Of a stretch of 11,652 nucleotides of DNA, positions 1-7,213 are shown piece by piece. The notes below the pieces were generated by a model. The model searched no databases, was not told the origin of the DNA, and worked only from the letters and a program-made list of their open reading frames with translations. Source of the DNA: Desulfobacterales bacterium (GTDB lineage Bacteria; Desulfobacterota; Desulfobacteria; Desulfobacterales; DAOWNP01); contig JASFBI010000015.1 of the NCBI GenBank assembly GCA_030149595.1, positions 1 to 11,652 on the forward strand, read 5' to 3'. The translations under genes and the position numbers were made by a program. Position 1 is the stretch's first letter. Every line of letters starts with the position of its first letter.

Positions 1-2104
1 AAGCTATTTATATTACACACTAAGTGTATTTACTTTTCTCGTGTTTGTTCTATCACAAAGAGGTCTTGCCTATCAGTATCTCTGGCCTAACCTGATTTGG
101 TGGAATCATCTCGCTGTCCCTCTCTTTAATGCTTTACTGCTTACTTGTATTTTAATTTTCACCGATACTTTTTTGCTTTTAAAAGCCAGTTTTTACAAGC
201 TGCATCAAATTATCAATGCTTTACTGGTGATATCGGTGATGCTAACAATCCTGGTCCCATTTACAAATTATGGCATTATCATTCAGCCAATAGTGTTATT
301 ATCATTATTTATTCCTTTTATTATTTTGATAGCAGGTTTTAGATCATGGCAGCAGGGCTATCAGCCTGCACGGTATTTTTTGTTTGGCATAGTAATATTA
401 ATAATCACTGGAATTATTACTGCGCTGACTCGATTAGGCCTTTTACCGAGTAATTTTTTCACTGAATATGGACCCTTGTTTGGAATTATCTTTTTAGTAG
501 GTTTATTATCTTTGGCACTTGTTGATCGTATTAACTTATTAAAGACTGGGGTAGAAAAAATAAACAAAGAGCTTGTGGAGAGTGAAAAAAAATACAGGTA
601 TATTTTTGAGAATATTCAAGATGTATACTACGAAATTAATTTAGATGGTACAATTATTGAGATAAGTCCATCTGTAGAATATTTTTCACTTTATAAAAGA
701 GATGAATTAATCGGAAAACCAATCTCTTTATTTTATACGGGGCCTTCTATAAGAAAAAAATTTTTAGGAAAAGTTCTTAAATCAGATAAAGTATATGATT
801 TTGAAATAGCAATGAAAAACAAGGACAAAAGTTTGTTTTTTGTTTCTGCAAATTCTGTATTATTAAGGGATGAGCAGGGAGAGCCGTTAAAGGTAGTTGG
901 TTCTTTACGTAATATAGATGAAAGAAAAAAACTGGAAGAGCAACTTTTACAGGTACAAAAAATGGAATCAGTTGGTATATTGGCAGGCGGTATTGCCCAT
1001 GATTTTAATAACCTGTTAACAATAATTAATGGCAATGCTGAACTTGTATTGATGAAAATTGGCGAAAACCATCCAATATTAAATAAAATACATGAAATTC
1101 TTAAAGCAGGAAGGAAAGCTGGTCGTTTAACCCGTCAACTTCTGGCATTTAGTCGAAAAGAGATTATTAAGCCAAAGATTTTGGATATTAATAATGTTAT
1201 TTCCAATTTGGATACAATGCTGCAGCGCTTAATAGAGAAGGATATTTCTATTGAAATGATATTAGCCACTGGGCTTCCAAAAATAAAAGCAGATCCTACA
1301 CAAATTGAGCAAGTTTTAATCAATCTAATTATAAATGCACGGGATGCGATAATTCAAAAAAGAGACAGAGACGATACCAGGAAAATAACAGTTGAAACCA
1401 GCCTTGTTTTTTTAGATGAACTCTATGTTTCATGTCACTTGGGCAGTATGATTGGTTATCATAACCTGATATCTGTAAGTGACAGCGGCCATGGAATAAG
1501 CGAAAAAATTAAAAATAATATTTTTGATCCTTTTTTTACAACAAAAGAGCTTGGCAGGGGAACAGGTTTAGGACTTGCAACTGTATTTGGAATTGTTAAG
1601 CAGAACAAAGGGAGTATTGAAGTCTATAGCAAAGCAGATAAGGGTACAACAATTAAAATCTACTGGCCATCAACAGATAAAGAAATTGTATCTGAGATAG
1701 AAAAGGGTGCTGTAAAAAAAGATGATTTCAATGGTCATGAAAGTATATTGTTAACAGAAGATGATGAAGGTGTTAGAAATTATGCAAAAACAGCTTTAAC
1801 TAATTTCGGATATCATGTCTATGAAGCTCAAAATGGAACAGATGCTTTAAAATTAATAAAAGTAGAAAATATACATATTGATATGCTTGTTACAGATTTG
1901 ATAATGCCTGGAATAAATGGTAAAGAGCTGTCTCTTGAAATCAAAAAAATATTCCCGAAGATTAATACTCTTTATGTTTCTGGTTATACTAATAATTATA
2001 TTATTGAGCAGGGGATTTTAGAAAAAGGTGTTTATTTTCTTCATAAACCGTATACTGTAACATCTCTTGTTAAAAGCGTACGTAAAATATTAGATAATGC
2101 CTGA
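1..2104 (+). CDS. Hybrid sensor histidine kinase (7TMR-DISM membrane region, PAS, HisKA, HATPase, receiver), 5' partial
   Basis: Membrane sensor kinase that should autophosphorylate on His and pass the phosphate to its own C-terminal receiver. The first possible start inside the window is GTG at 41, but the frame is open without a stop from base 2. The residues it adds (SYLYYTLSVFTFLVF) continue the hydrophobic helix, so the gene begins upstream and an extracellular sensor domain is probably missing from view. Numbering from 41: several membrane helices at about 1-165 with the 7TMR-DISM-like GLAYQYLWPN; PAS at about 180-300; HisKA with GGIAHDFNN (His320, codon 998-1000); ATPase boxes LINLIINARDAI, DSGHGI, FDPFFTTK and GTGLGLATV; receiver at about 568-687 with the acidic EDD, phospho-acceptor Asp619 (TDLIMPG) and Lys in HKPY. 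All catalytic motifs look intact. No DNA-binding output domain is present, so a separate response regulator or phosphorelay partner is likely. The ligand is unknown. Confidence 0.93.
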   Translation, partial: SYLYYTLSVFTFLVFVLSQRGLAYQYLWPNLIWWNHLAVPLFNALLLTCILIFTDTFLLLKASFYKLHQIINALLVISVMLTILVPFTNYGIIIQPIVLLSLFIPFIILIAGFRSWQQGYQPARYFLFGIVILIITGIITALTRLGLLPSNFFTEYGPLFGIIFLVGLLSLALVDRINLLKTGVEKINKELVESEKKYRYIFENIQDVYYEINLDGTIIEISPSVEYFSLYKRDELIGKPISLFYTGPSIRKKFLGKVLKSDKVYDFEIAMKNKDKSLFFVSANSVLLRDEQGEPLKVVGSLRNIDERKKLEEQLLQVQKMESVGILAGGIAHDFNNLLTIINGNAELVLMKIGENHPILNKIHEILKAGRKAGRLTRQLLAFSRKEIIKPKILDINNVISNLDTMLQRLIEKDISIEMILATGLPKIKADPTQIEQVLINLIINARDAIIQKRDRDDTRKITVETSLVFLDELYVSCHLGSMIGYHNLISVSDSGHGISEKIKNNIFDPFFTTKELGRGTGLGLATVFGIVKQNKGSIEVYSKADKGTTIKIYWPSTDKEIVSEIEKGAVKKDDFNGHESILLTEDDEGVRNYAKTALTNFGYHVYEAQNGTDALKLIKVENIHIDMLVTDLIMPGINGKELSLEIKKIFPKINTLYVSGYTNNYIIEQGILEKGVYFLHKPYTVTSLVKSVRKILDNA

Positions 2105-2210
2105 ACGAAAAAGAGTTTGTTGGAAAAACAGATTTTAAAATTGCATGCATTGCCATGCCCACATCTAAAAAAACCCGAACTTGAGATAGAAGAAATGGCA
2201 AAAAAAATCT
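2091..2210. repeat. Possible degenerate foldback-element remnant overlapping the kinase stop codon
   Basis: Bases 2091-2111 match the left end and flank of the foldback element at 8382-8402 in 19 of 21 positions. Both read TAGATA, one variable base, TGC, one variable base, then TGAACGAAAA. The downstream DNA has paired inverted words: AGATTTT (2130-2136) with AAAATCT (2204-2210), and TTGCCAT (2150-2156) with ATGGCAA (2195-2201). No matching right-hand terminal repeat is visible before 2238. It may be a decayed element, a one-ended remnant or coincidence. The TGA stop of the kinase lies inside the matching stretch. Confidence 0.3.
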
Positions 2211-2237
2211 CGACAGGCTGTTACAGAATAAAAAAAT

Positions 2238-3764
2238 ATGGATATCAAAAATAAAGATCTTTTTTGTAGTGAACTGCCTACTCATTCAGTACCCGAAAAC
2301 GGTAAAATCCTTGTGACCGGTGCATCGGGTTATATAGGTGGGCTTTTATTACGTGAATTACCATGTCGTGGTTATCAGGTCAGGGCCATGGTACGAGGAG
2401 ATGTTTCTGTATATCAAAAAAGGTGGCCCGGGGTTGAGGTTGTTAAAGCAGATGTTTTTAACATAAAGAGCCTGGATAGAGCACTGGAAAACATCCACAC
2501 GGCATATTATTTAATTCACTCTTTATATCTTGGAGGTAAATATTTCCAAAATAAAGATACGCAAGCTGCCAAAAATTTCAGGATTATTGCTGAGAAAAAA
2601 AAAATTAAGCACATTATCTATTTAGGAGGTCTTGGAGATGTCAAAAGTATCCATTCACTTCATCTGAAAAACAGAATTAAAGTGGCAGAAGAACTAAGAC
2701 AGGGAGATGTGCCGGTAACATTTTTAAGAGCTGCTATTATTATTGGATCCGGCAGTGCTTCATATGAAATCATTCATCATCTGGTTTTAAAATTACCGGT
2801 TTTTTTCATGCCAAAATATGCAAAAAACTGGTGCCAACCCATAGCAATCAGAGATGTAATTAAATATCTTATAGGTACATTAGAGACTCCTGAAATGGCC
2901 GGAAAATCCTTTGATATTGGAGGTAAGAATATTCTTACCTATGAAGATATGCTTAAAAGTTTTGCCAAAATTCTGAATAAAAAGATTTTTTTTATTTATA
3001 TACCATTTTCATACTTAGAGATCTATTCTTATATTGTCAGTTTAATCACACCAGTTCCGTCTCAAATTGTAAGTTGCTTGTTAGAAGGGCTTAAAGATGA
3101 GGTTGTTTGCTGTGATGATAATAAAATAAAAACACATATTAACTTTGAAACATTGAGATACAACGAAGCAATTGTCAGGGCATTAACCAGAGAAGAACAG
3201 GATAAAATACACACGCGCTGGTCTGATGCATATCCGCCTGCCCATACATTAGCTATTAAGTTGCATGAACTAAAAGAGAAACCAGTTTACAAATGTAAAT
3301 ACTCAATTATTTCAGAAAAATCCTCCAATGATATATTTAATTCTTTATGCAGGGTGGGAGGTAAAACCGGATGGTTTAATACTAATTGGATGTGGCATAC
3401 CCGTGGTTTGATAGACAGTTTGCTTTTGGGAGTTGGAACTATAAGAGGAAGAAAGGCCTATTCGAACATCAATGTTAATGATGTAGTTGATTTTTGGAGA
3501 GTTGAGGCTATTGAAAAAAACTCAAGATTACTATTACGTGCTGAAATGAAAATTCCGGGTAAGGCCTGGCTTGAATTTGAAATTATTCCAAAGGGCCGTA
3601 AAAATCAGTTGTCTGTTATTGCCTATTTTAGTACCTGCAGTTTGTTTGGGAAATTATACTGGTATTTTTTTTTACCTTTTCATCATTTCATTTTTACCGA
3701 TCTCCTTAAACAGATTGAAAAAAAACATTATGGAAGAGTATATAAAACCAGCAGGAATAAATAA
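2238..3764 (+). CDS. Atypical SDR NAD(P)-binding protein fused to a DUF2867-like domain
   Basis: Predicted soluble protein of 508 aa with an N-terminal Rossmann fold of the atypical/extended SDR type. The nucleotide motif is VTGASGYIGG (Gly28, Gly31, Gly34). It is followed by HLKNR (142-146), FLRAAIIIGSGSASYE (162-177) and QPIAIRDVIKYL (200-211), a pattern I associate with SDR proteins carrying a C-terminal DUF2867 domain. That C-terminal part starts near RWSDAYPP (327-334) and includes the aromatic-rich stretch GWFNTNWMWHTRG and a late FFLPFHHFIF. The classical SDR YxxxK catalytic pair is not evident, so it may bind a dinucleotide without ordinary dehydrogenase chemistry. The substrate is unknown. 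ATG at 2238 begins 16 residues before PVPENGKIL-type sequence and has no clear ribosome binding site, so the exact start is less certain. It is separated from both neighbours by about 130 bp and is probably its own unit. Confidence 0.85.
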   Translation: MDIKNKDLFCSELPTHSVPENGKILVTGASGYIGGLLLRELPCRGYQVRAMVRGDVSVYQKRWPGVEVVKADVFNIKSLDRALENIHTAYYLIHSLYLGGKYFQNKDTQAAKNFRIIAEKKKIKHIIYLGGLGDVKSIHSLHLKNRIKVAEELRQGDVPVTFLRAAIIIGSGSASYEIIHHLVLKLPVFFMPKYAKNWCQPIAIRDVIKYLIGTLETPEMAGKSFDIGGKNILTYEDMLKSFAKILNKKIFFIYIPFSYLEIYSYIVSLITPVPSQIVSCLLEGLKDEVVCCDDNKIKTHINFETLRYNEAIVRALTREEQDKIHTRWSDAYPPAHTLAIKLHELKEKPVYKCKYSIISEKSSNDIFNSLCRVGGKTGWFNTNWMWHTRGLIDSLLLGVGTIRGRKAYSNINVNDVVDFWRVEAIEKNSRLLLRAEMKIPGKAWLEFEIIPKGRKNQLSVIAYFSTCSLFGKLYWYFFLPFHHFIFTDLLKQIEKKHYGRVYKTSRNK

Positions 3765-3859
3765 CAGGCAATATTCTGATATTAGATGGAAAGAGAGTGA
3801 GCTATCATTTGGTAAAAAAATATTTTTTTGATATTGCAAGGTTCTATTTTGAATGGATA

Positions 3860-3876
3860 GTCTGATAGAATCAGAC
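3860..3876. promoter_or_regulatory. Perfect 7-bp inverted repeat upstream of the membrane-protein gene
   Basis: GTCTGAT, AGA, ATCAGAC form a perfect inverted repeat 22 bp before the ATG at 3899. It could be a small operator or a 3-nt-loop hairpin in the transcript. It is not followed by a T run, so it is not a typical terminator for the preceding gene. Function is inferred from position only. Confidence 0.35.
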
Positions 3877-3898
3877 ATATCAATGCATATAATATGAA

Positions 3899-4804
3899 AT
3901 GAAACTATCTGTAAAACAAAAAATAATAAGATCATTCCTTGGGATATTAACAGCGGTATTGTTATTATTTTCCAATGGACTAAGAATTCCAGTTTTAGAT
4001 TCTAAAACAGACAGCTATTTTCATGAATCAATAGCTAAGGCAGGGACAGCCTATGCTGCATGTAGAGTTATTAATGCTTCTGTTTCAATTGTTAAGGAGT
4101 CAAGGCTTCAGTTAGAACCTGCAGGAATTGGTATATCACTGGCTTTGGGACAAGTCCTTGACCCTATTGATGATATGACTGAACGTTTGTCTGATGTTCT
4201 TGTAATAGTAATTACATCACTGGGAGTTCAAAAGCTGGTATATGAGATTGGAGTATCACTTGCCCCATATATGATTTCAATATGCCTGTTTTTCCTCTCT
4301 ATTCTGATATGGGTTCAAAAAGAAAAGCTTATATCGTTCCAGAAAACTATTACACACTTCCTGTTTTTTATTTTAATTGTTCGTTTTTGTCTTCCTGTGT
4401 CGTCCATAGTAAATGATTATGTTTATAAACATTACTTTGCCAGTCAAATATCAGCTGTAAAAAAAGAGTTAGCACTTGGATTTGCTGAAATTGATAAATT
4501 GAAAGAGTTTCCAATTCTGGAATTTGATGGGATTTTAGAAACTATCAAAAAAAGCTCGTCATTTCTTAAACAAAAAACAATAGAGTTTAAGAGTGCCCTT
4601 GTAAAGACTGTCAGCAATATGGGTCACATAATAAACAATCTCCTGGAACTTACATTTTTGTATGTTGGTGTTTTTCTGATTCAGGTTATTATGCTGCCAT
4701 TGATATCTTTTTGGTCTATTTTAAAAATAACAAACTCTCTTTTTAATACAAATACTCCGGTAATATTTTATAATTCAAAACCTTTAAAAAATAAAAATGT
4801 ATAG
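3899..4804 (+). CDS. Conserved-looking inner-membrane protein of unknown function
   Basis: A 301-aa protein that I cannot assign to a named family. Residues 9-30 form a hydrophobic signal or anchor segment. Residues 41-115 are a probably extracytoplasmic region with an ordered motif (RVINASVSIVKE, then LEPAGIGISLALGQVLDPID, then ITSLGVQKLVYEIG). I recall similar motif order in uncharacterised proteobacterial membrane proteins, but this is memory and not a search. Further membrane helices lie near 121-139, 150-171 and 248-276. Between the last two is a charged, helix-rich stretch (183-240). The layout resembles a multi-pass envelope protein with a coiled middle rather than a transporter. No catalytic residues are recognisable. 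No good ribosome binding site precedes ATG 3899; an earlier ATG at 3894 stops after two codons. It is flanked by a small palindrome upstream and by a dispersed repeat downstream. Confidence 0.75.
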   Translation: MKLSVKQKIIRSFLGILTAVLLLFSNGLRIPVLDSKTDSYFHESIAKAGTAYAACRVINASVSIVKESRLQLEPAGIGISLALGQVLDPIDDMTERLSDVLVIVITSLGVQKLVYEIGVSLAPYMISICLFFLSILIWVQKEKLISFQKTITHFLFFILIVRFCLPVSSIVNDYVYKHYFASQISAVKKELALGFAEIDKLKEFPILEFDGILETIKKSSSFLKQKTIEFKSALVKTVSNMGHIINNLLELTFLYVGVFLIQVIMLPLISFWSILKITNSLFNTNTPVIFYNSKPLKNKNV

Positions 4805-4859
4805 AAAAAGAGTTGAATATAATTCAATCATCAAAAAAGAGCTGTGAACTAATTTTTTT

Positions 4860-4876
4860 ATAACCGGCATGGTTAT
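4860..4876. other. Small hairpin beside repeat copy A
   Basis: ATAACC, loop GGCAT, GGTTAT is a perfect 6-bp stem two bases before repeat copy A. On the + strand the T run comes before the stem, not after it, so it does not have the layout of an intrinsic terminator in either direction. It could mark the end of the repeat unit, but copy B at the window edge is cut too soon to compare. Confidence 0.4.
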
Positions 4877-4878
4877 TC

Positions 4879-4945
4879 TTTATCTGCCACAACGAAAATT
4901 GAAACTCTCATGATTACGGTTTGTTGGACGGAGTTTCATATAAAA
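4879..4945 (+). repeat. Dispersed ~66-bp repeat, copy A
   Basis: This 67-base stretch matches the reverse complement of 11585-11650. The first 34 bases are identical, and the rest differs by a few substitutions and one single-base indel. Internally it carries an 8-bp inverted repeat, TGAAACTC (4900-4907) with GAGTTTCA (4931-4938), enclosing 23 bases. The same arms persist in shorter form in copy B. It lies 74 bp after the stop of the membrane-protein gene. It is neither an obvious transposon end nor a coding sequence. Confidence 0.85.
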
Positions 4946-5040
4946 CACTTAAGCATCCTGTTTTTAATGCAGTAACATATATGGGACAGGTTGTTTTTTC
5001 TGCTTTCTCAGATATCTGTAAAAATATATTTACAAAATAA
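4903..5040 (+). pseudogene. Possible remnant of a protein-coding 3' end
   Basis: The frame from 4903 to the TAA at 5038-5040 is open for 45 codons after a TGA. It reads like an ordinary protein tail (LLDGVSYKTLKHPVFNAV, then YMGQVVFSAFSDICKNIF). The only ATG in it is at 4981, leaving 19 residues, and that ATG has no convincing ribosome binding site. The first third overlaps repeat copy A. It could be the end of a gene whose front was lost, or chance. I do not recognise the protein. Confidence 0.22.
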
Positions 5041-5090
5041 AACACGATTACTGCTTTTTTAAAAGCTATTTCCTGGCATGCAGTTTTATC

Positions 5091-5121
5091 TTGACAAAAA
5101 AGTGTGACAATGTGGTATACT
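5091..5121 (+). promoter_or_regulatory. Sigma70-like promoter of the nifU-nifS-cysM operon
   Basis: A perfect -35 box TTGACA (5091-5096) and a near-perfect -10 box TATACT (5116-5121) are separated by 19 bp, slightly longer than the ideal 17. Transcription would start near 5128, leaving a leader of about 55 nt before the nifU ATG. A frame read from the TTG of the -35 box runs into nifU, but that is promoter DNA rather than protein. Confidence 0.7.
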
Positions 5122-5139
5122 GCGTTGTTGTTGTGGTAT
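5111..5139 (+). promoter_or_regulatory. Direct repeat TGTGGTAT spaced 21 bp, overlapping the -10 region
   Basis: TGTGGTAT occurs at 5111-5118 and again at 5132-5139. The 21-bp interval is about two helical turns, so the two copies would face the same side of the DNA. The first copy overlaps the -10 box and the second lies just after the expected start point. This is where a repressor of an Fe-S operon could bind. It does not match the IscR sites that I know, so the regulator is unknown. Confidence 0.35.
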
Positions 5140-5183
5140 TTGTTTTTTTAAATAGAAATAAAGATATAGATAAGGAGAAATCC

Positions 5184-6035
5184 ATGTGGGAATATACAGA
5201 CAAAGTAAAGGATCATTTTATAAATCCTAGAAATGTTGGTGTTATTGAAAATCCTGACGGTATAGGTGAAGTTGGGTCACTCGCCTGTGGAGATGCTTTA
5301 AAACTTACATTTAAACTGGATGATGACAAAGAAAAAGTCAGTGATGCAAAGTTTCAGACATTTGGATGTGCCAGTGCAATTGCATCGTCATCAGCTCTCA
5401 CAGAAATGTTAAAAGGTCTCACCATTGAAGAGGCTGGAAAAATAACCAATGATGATATTGCCGAATATCTTGGAGGTCTGCCAAAAGAGAAAATGCACTG
5501 CTCTGTCATGGGAAGGGATGCTCTTGAAAAAGCAATAACATACTATAAAGGTGAACCTGAAAAAAAGAGAGAGGGCGACGTTGTTTGCGAATGTTTTGGG
5601 GTTACTGATGTTGAGATAAAAAGAGCTGTAACCGAAAATAAATTAACTCTGCTGGAAGATGTGACTGATTATGTTAAAGCTGGTGGAGGGTGCGGAAATT
5701 GCCATGATAGAATCCAGGAAATAATTGATTCTGTTATGGAAATAAAACAGGTCAAAAAGAAAAAAACAAAGGAGCTTACCACAATTCAAAAAATAAGGCT
5801 TCTTGAAGATGTTCTTGAAAAGGAAATAAAACCTGTTCTTAAAAAAGATGGCGGTAACATTGAACTTATTGATTTAGATGGTACTGATGTTTTGGTAGAG
5901 TTAAGAGGAGCATGTGCTAATTGTAAAACTTCACAGGTGACCATAAAAAATTTTATTGAAAATAAAATACAAGAACTTGTTTCTCCTGAACTTATTGTAA
6001 AAGAGGTAGGTCAAGATGAAAACCGTATATGTTGA
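5184..6035 (+). CDS. nifU: NifU-type Fe-S cluster scaffold protein
   Basis: Cytoplasmic scaffold that assembles Fe-S clusters from sulfur supplied by NifS and hands them to apoproteins. All three NifU domains are present in 283 aa. The IscU-like N-terminus has ligands Cys35 (LACGDAL), Cys62 (FGCASA) and Cys106 (KMHCSVM), the same spacing as in Azotobacter NifU. The central BFD-like [2Fe-2S] domain has Cys135, Cys137, Cys170 and Cys173. The C-terminal Nfu domain (about 202-275) has Cys244 and Cys247 in GACANC. The start is ATG 5184, chosen because MWEYTDKVKDHFINPRNVG is the family N-terminus and AAGGAG (5172-5177) sits six bases upstream. The 3' end overlaps nifS by 20 nt. No nitrogenase genes are visible here. 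NIF-type scaffolds also serve general Fe-S assembly in many anaerobes, which is the likely role. The last residue is an extra Cys. Confidence 0.97.
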   Translation: MWEYTDKVKDHFINPRNVGVIENPDGIGEVGSLACGDALKLTFKLDDDKEKVSDAKFQTFGCASAIASSSALTEMLKGLTIEEAGKITNDDIAEYLGGLPKEKMHCSVMGRDALEKAITYYKGEPEKKREGDVVCECFGVTDVEIKRAVTENKLTLLEDVTDYVKAGGGCGNCHDRIQEIIDSVMEIKQVKKKKTKELTTIQKIRLLEDVLEKEIKPVLKKDGGNIELIDLDGTDVLVELRGACANCKTSQVTIKNFIENKIQELVSPELIVKEVGQDENRIC

Positions 6036-7179
6036 TAATAATGCTACAACGAAAACAGCTCCTGAAGTTGTTAATGAAATGCTCCCCTATTTTTCAGAAT
6101 TTTATGGCAACCCCTCCAGTATGCATTCCTTTGGCGGTGAAATCGCTGCCAAAAGAGAAGATGCCAGGGCAAAAATTGCAACTTTGATTAATGCTGAACC
6201 AGAGGAGATAATCTTTACAAGTTGTGGTACAGAAAGCGACAATACTGCCATTGTATCAGCAATAGAAACCAGACCTGATAAAAAACATATTATAACAACA
6301 AGGGTGGAGCATCCGGCTGTTAGGAGCATGTGTTCAACCCTTTCAGAAAAAGGGTGCAGGATTACATCGGTTCCTGTTGATAGTAAAGGCCGTTTGGATC
6401 TTGATTATCTTTATGACAGTATATGTGATGACACCGCTATTGTTAGTATAATGTGGGCAAACAATGAGACCGGCGTGATTTTTCCCATTGAAGATATTGC
6501 ACAAAACCTTGCAGATAGAAATGTTCTTTTTCATACTGATGCTGTGCAGGCTGTTGGAAAAGTTCCCATTGATGTTAAAAAAACTCCTGTGGATATGCTG
6601 GCTTTATCCGGTCACAAATTACATGCACCAAAAGGTATAGGTGTCTTGTATGTTAAAAAAGGCACAAGATTTTCACCATTTTTAATGGGAGGTCATCAGG
6701 AAAAAGGACGACGCGGCGGCACAGAAAATGTTGCTTCGATCATAGGAATGGGAAAAGCCTGTGAACTGGCAGCAGAACATATGCAGGAAGAGGCTGCTGA
6801 GGTTTCACAATTGAGGGACAGGCTTGAAAGGGAGTTGATAAACAAAATTCCACAATCCATTATAAATGGTGACAAAAAAAACCGCCTGCCCGGTACAACC
6901 AATATAAGTTTTGAATATGTTGAAGGTGAAGCAATTCTTTTAATGATAAATCAGTTTGGAATTTGCGCATCTTCAGGATCTGCATGTACTTCAGGATCGT
7001 TAGAGCCATCCCATGTTTTACGAGCAATGGGTGTACCATATACGGCAGCACATGGCTCCATACGATTCAGTCTGTGCAGGTATAATACCATTGAAGAGAT
7101 AGATTATATTATTGAAAAAGTACCTCCTGTAATTGAACGCTTGAGAGAGATGTCTCCCTTCTGGAAACAGGGTGTGTAA
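6016..7179 (+). CDS. nifS: NifS-type cysteine desulfurase
   Basis: PLP enzyme of 387 aa that converts L-cysteine to L-alanine and carries the sulfur as a persulfide for NifU. The order of motifs is canonical: DNNATTKTAPEV at the start, GNPSSMHSFG, TSCGTESDN, VEHPAVRS (His99), NNETG (149-153), HTDAVQ (Asp175, Gln178), the PLP lysine in SGHKLHAPKG (Lys201), GGHQEKGRRGGTEN, and the active-site Cys324 in SSGSACTSGSLEPSHVLRAM. The short Cys loop ending in SGSLEPSHVL is typical of NifS/IscS group I enzymes rather than SufS. ATG 6016 lies within the end of nifU, with GAGG at 6003-6006, indicating translational coupling and joint expression. No residue known to be essential appears to be missing. Confidence 0.97.
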   Translation: MKTVYVDNNATTKTAPEVVNEMLPYFSEFYGNPSSMHSFGGEIAAKREDARAKIATLINAEPEEIIFTSCGTESDNTAIVSAIETRPDKKHIITTRVEHPAVRSMCSTLSEKGCRITSVPVDSKGRLDLDYLYDSICDDTAIVSIMWANNETGVIFPIEDIAQNLADRNVLFHTDAVQAVGKVPIDVKKTPVDMLALSGHKLHAPKGIGVLYVKKGTRFSPFLMGGHQEKGRRGGTENVASIIGMGKACELAAEHMQEEAAEVSQLRDRLERELINKIPQSIINGDKKNRLPGTTNISFEYVEGEAILLMINQFGICASSGSACTSGSLEPSHVLRAMGVPYTAAHGSIRFSLCRYNTIEEIDYIIEKVPPVIERLREMSPFWKQGV

Positions 7180-7213
7180 TTAATATAAATTCAAATTCCA
7201 ATAAGAGGTTTAT

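Noticed and set aside
3571..3831. Open frame in another phase at the SDR gene's 3' end, considered as a frameshifted tail
   Set aside because: The SDR-DUF2867 frame reaches a natural end of its own, and the alternative frame shows no recognisable domain.
3888..3893. TATAAT as the -10 box for the membrane-protein gene
   Set aside because: It is only five bases before the ATG, so the transcript would begin at or inside the gene, and no -35 box lies at the right distance.
4850..4876. T run plus hairpin as an intrinsic terminator for the membrane-protein gene
   Set aside because: The T run precedes the stem on the + strand and becomes an A run after it on the - strand, so the order is wrong for both.
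5091..5183. N-terminal extension of NifU from a TTG at 5091
   Set aside because: The TTG is the -35 box, the extra residues do not resemble any NifU, and ATG 5184 has an AAGGAG at good spacing and matches the family N-terminus.
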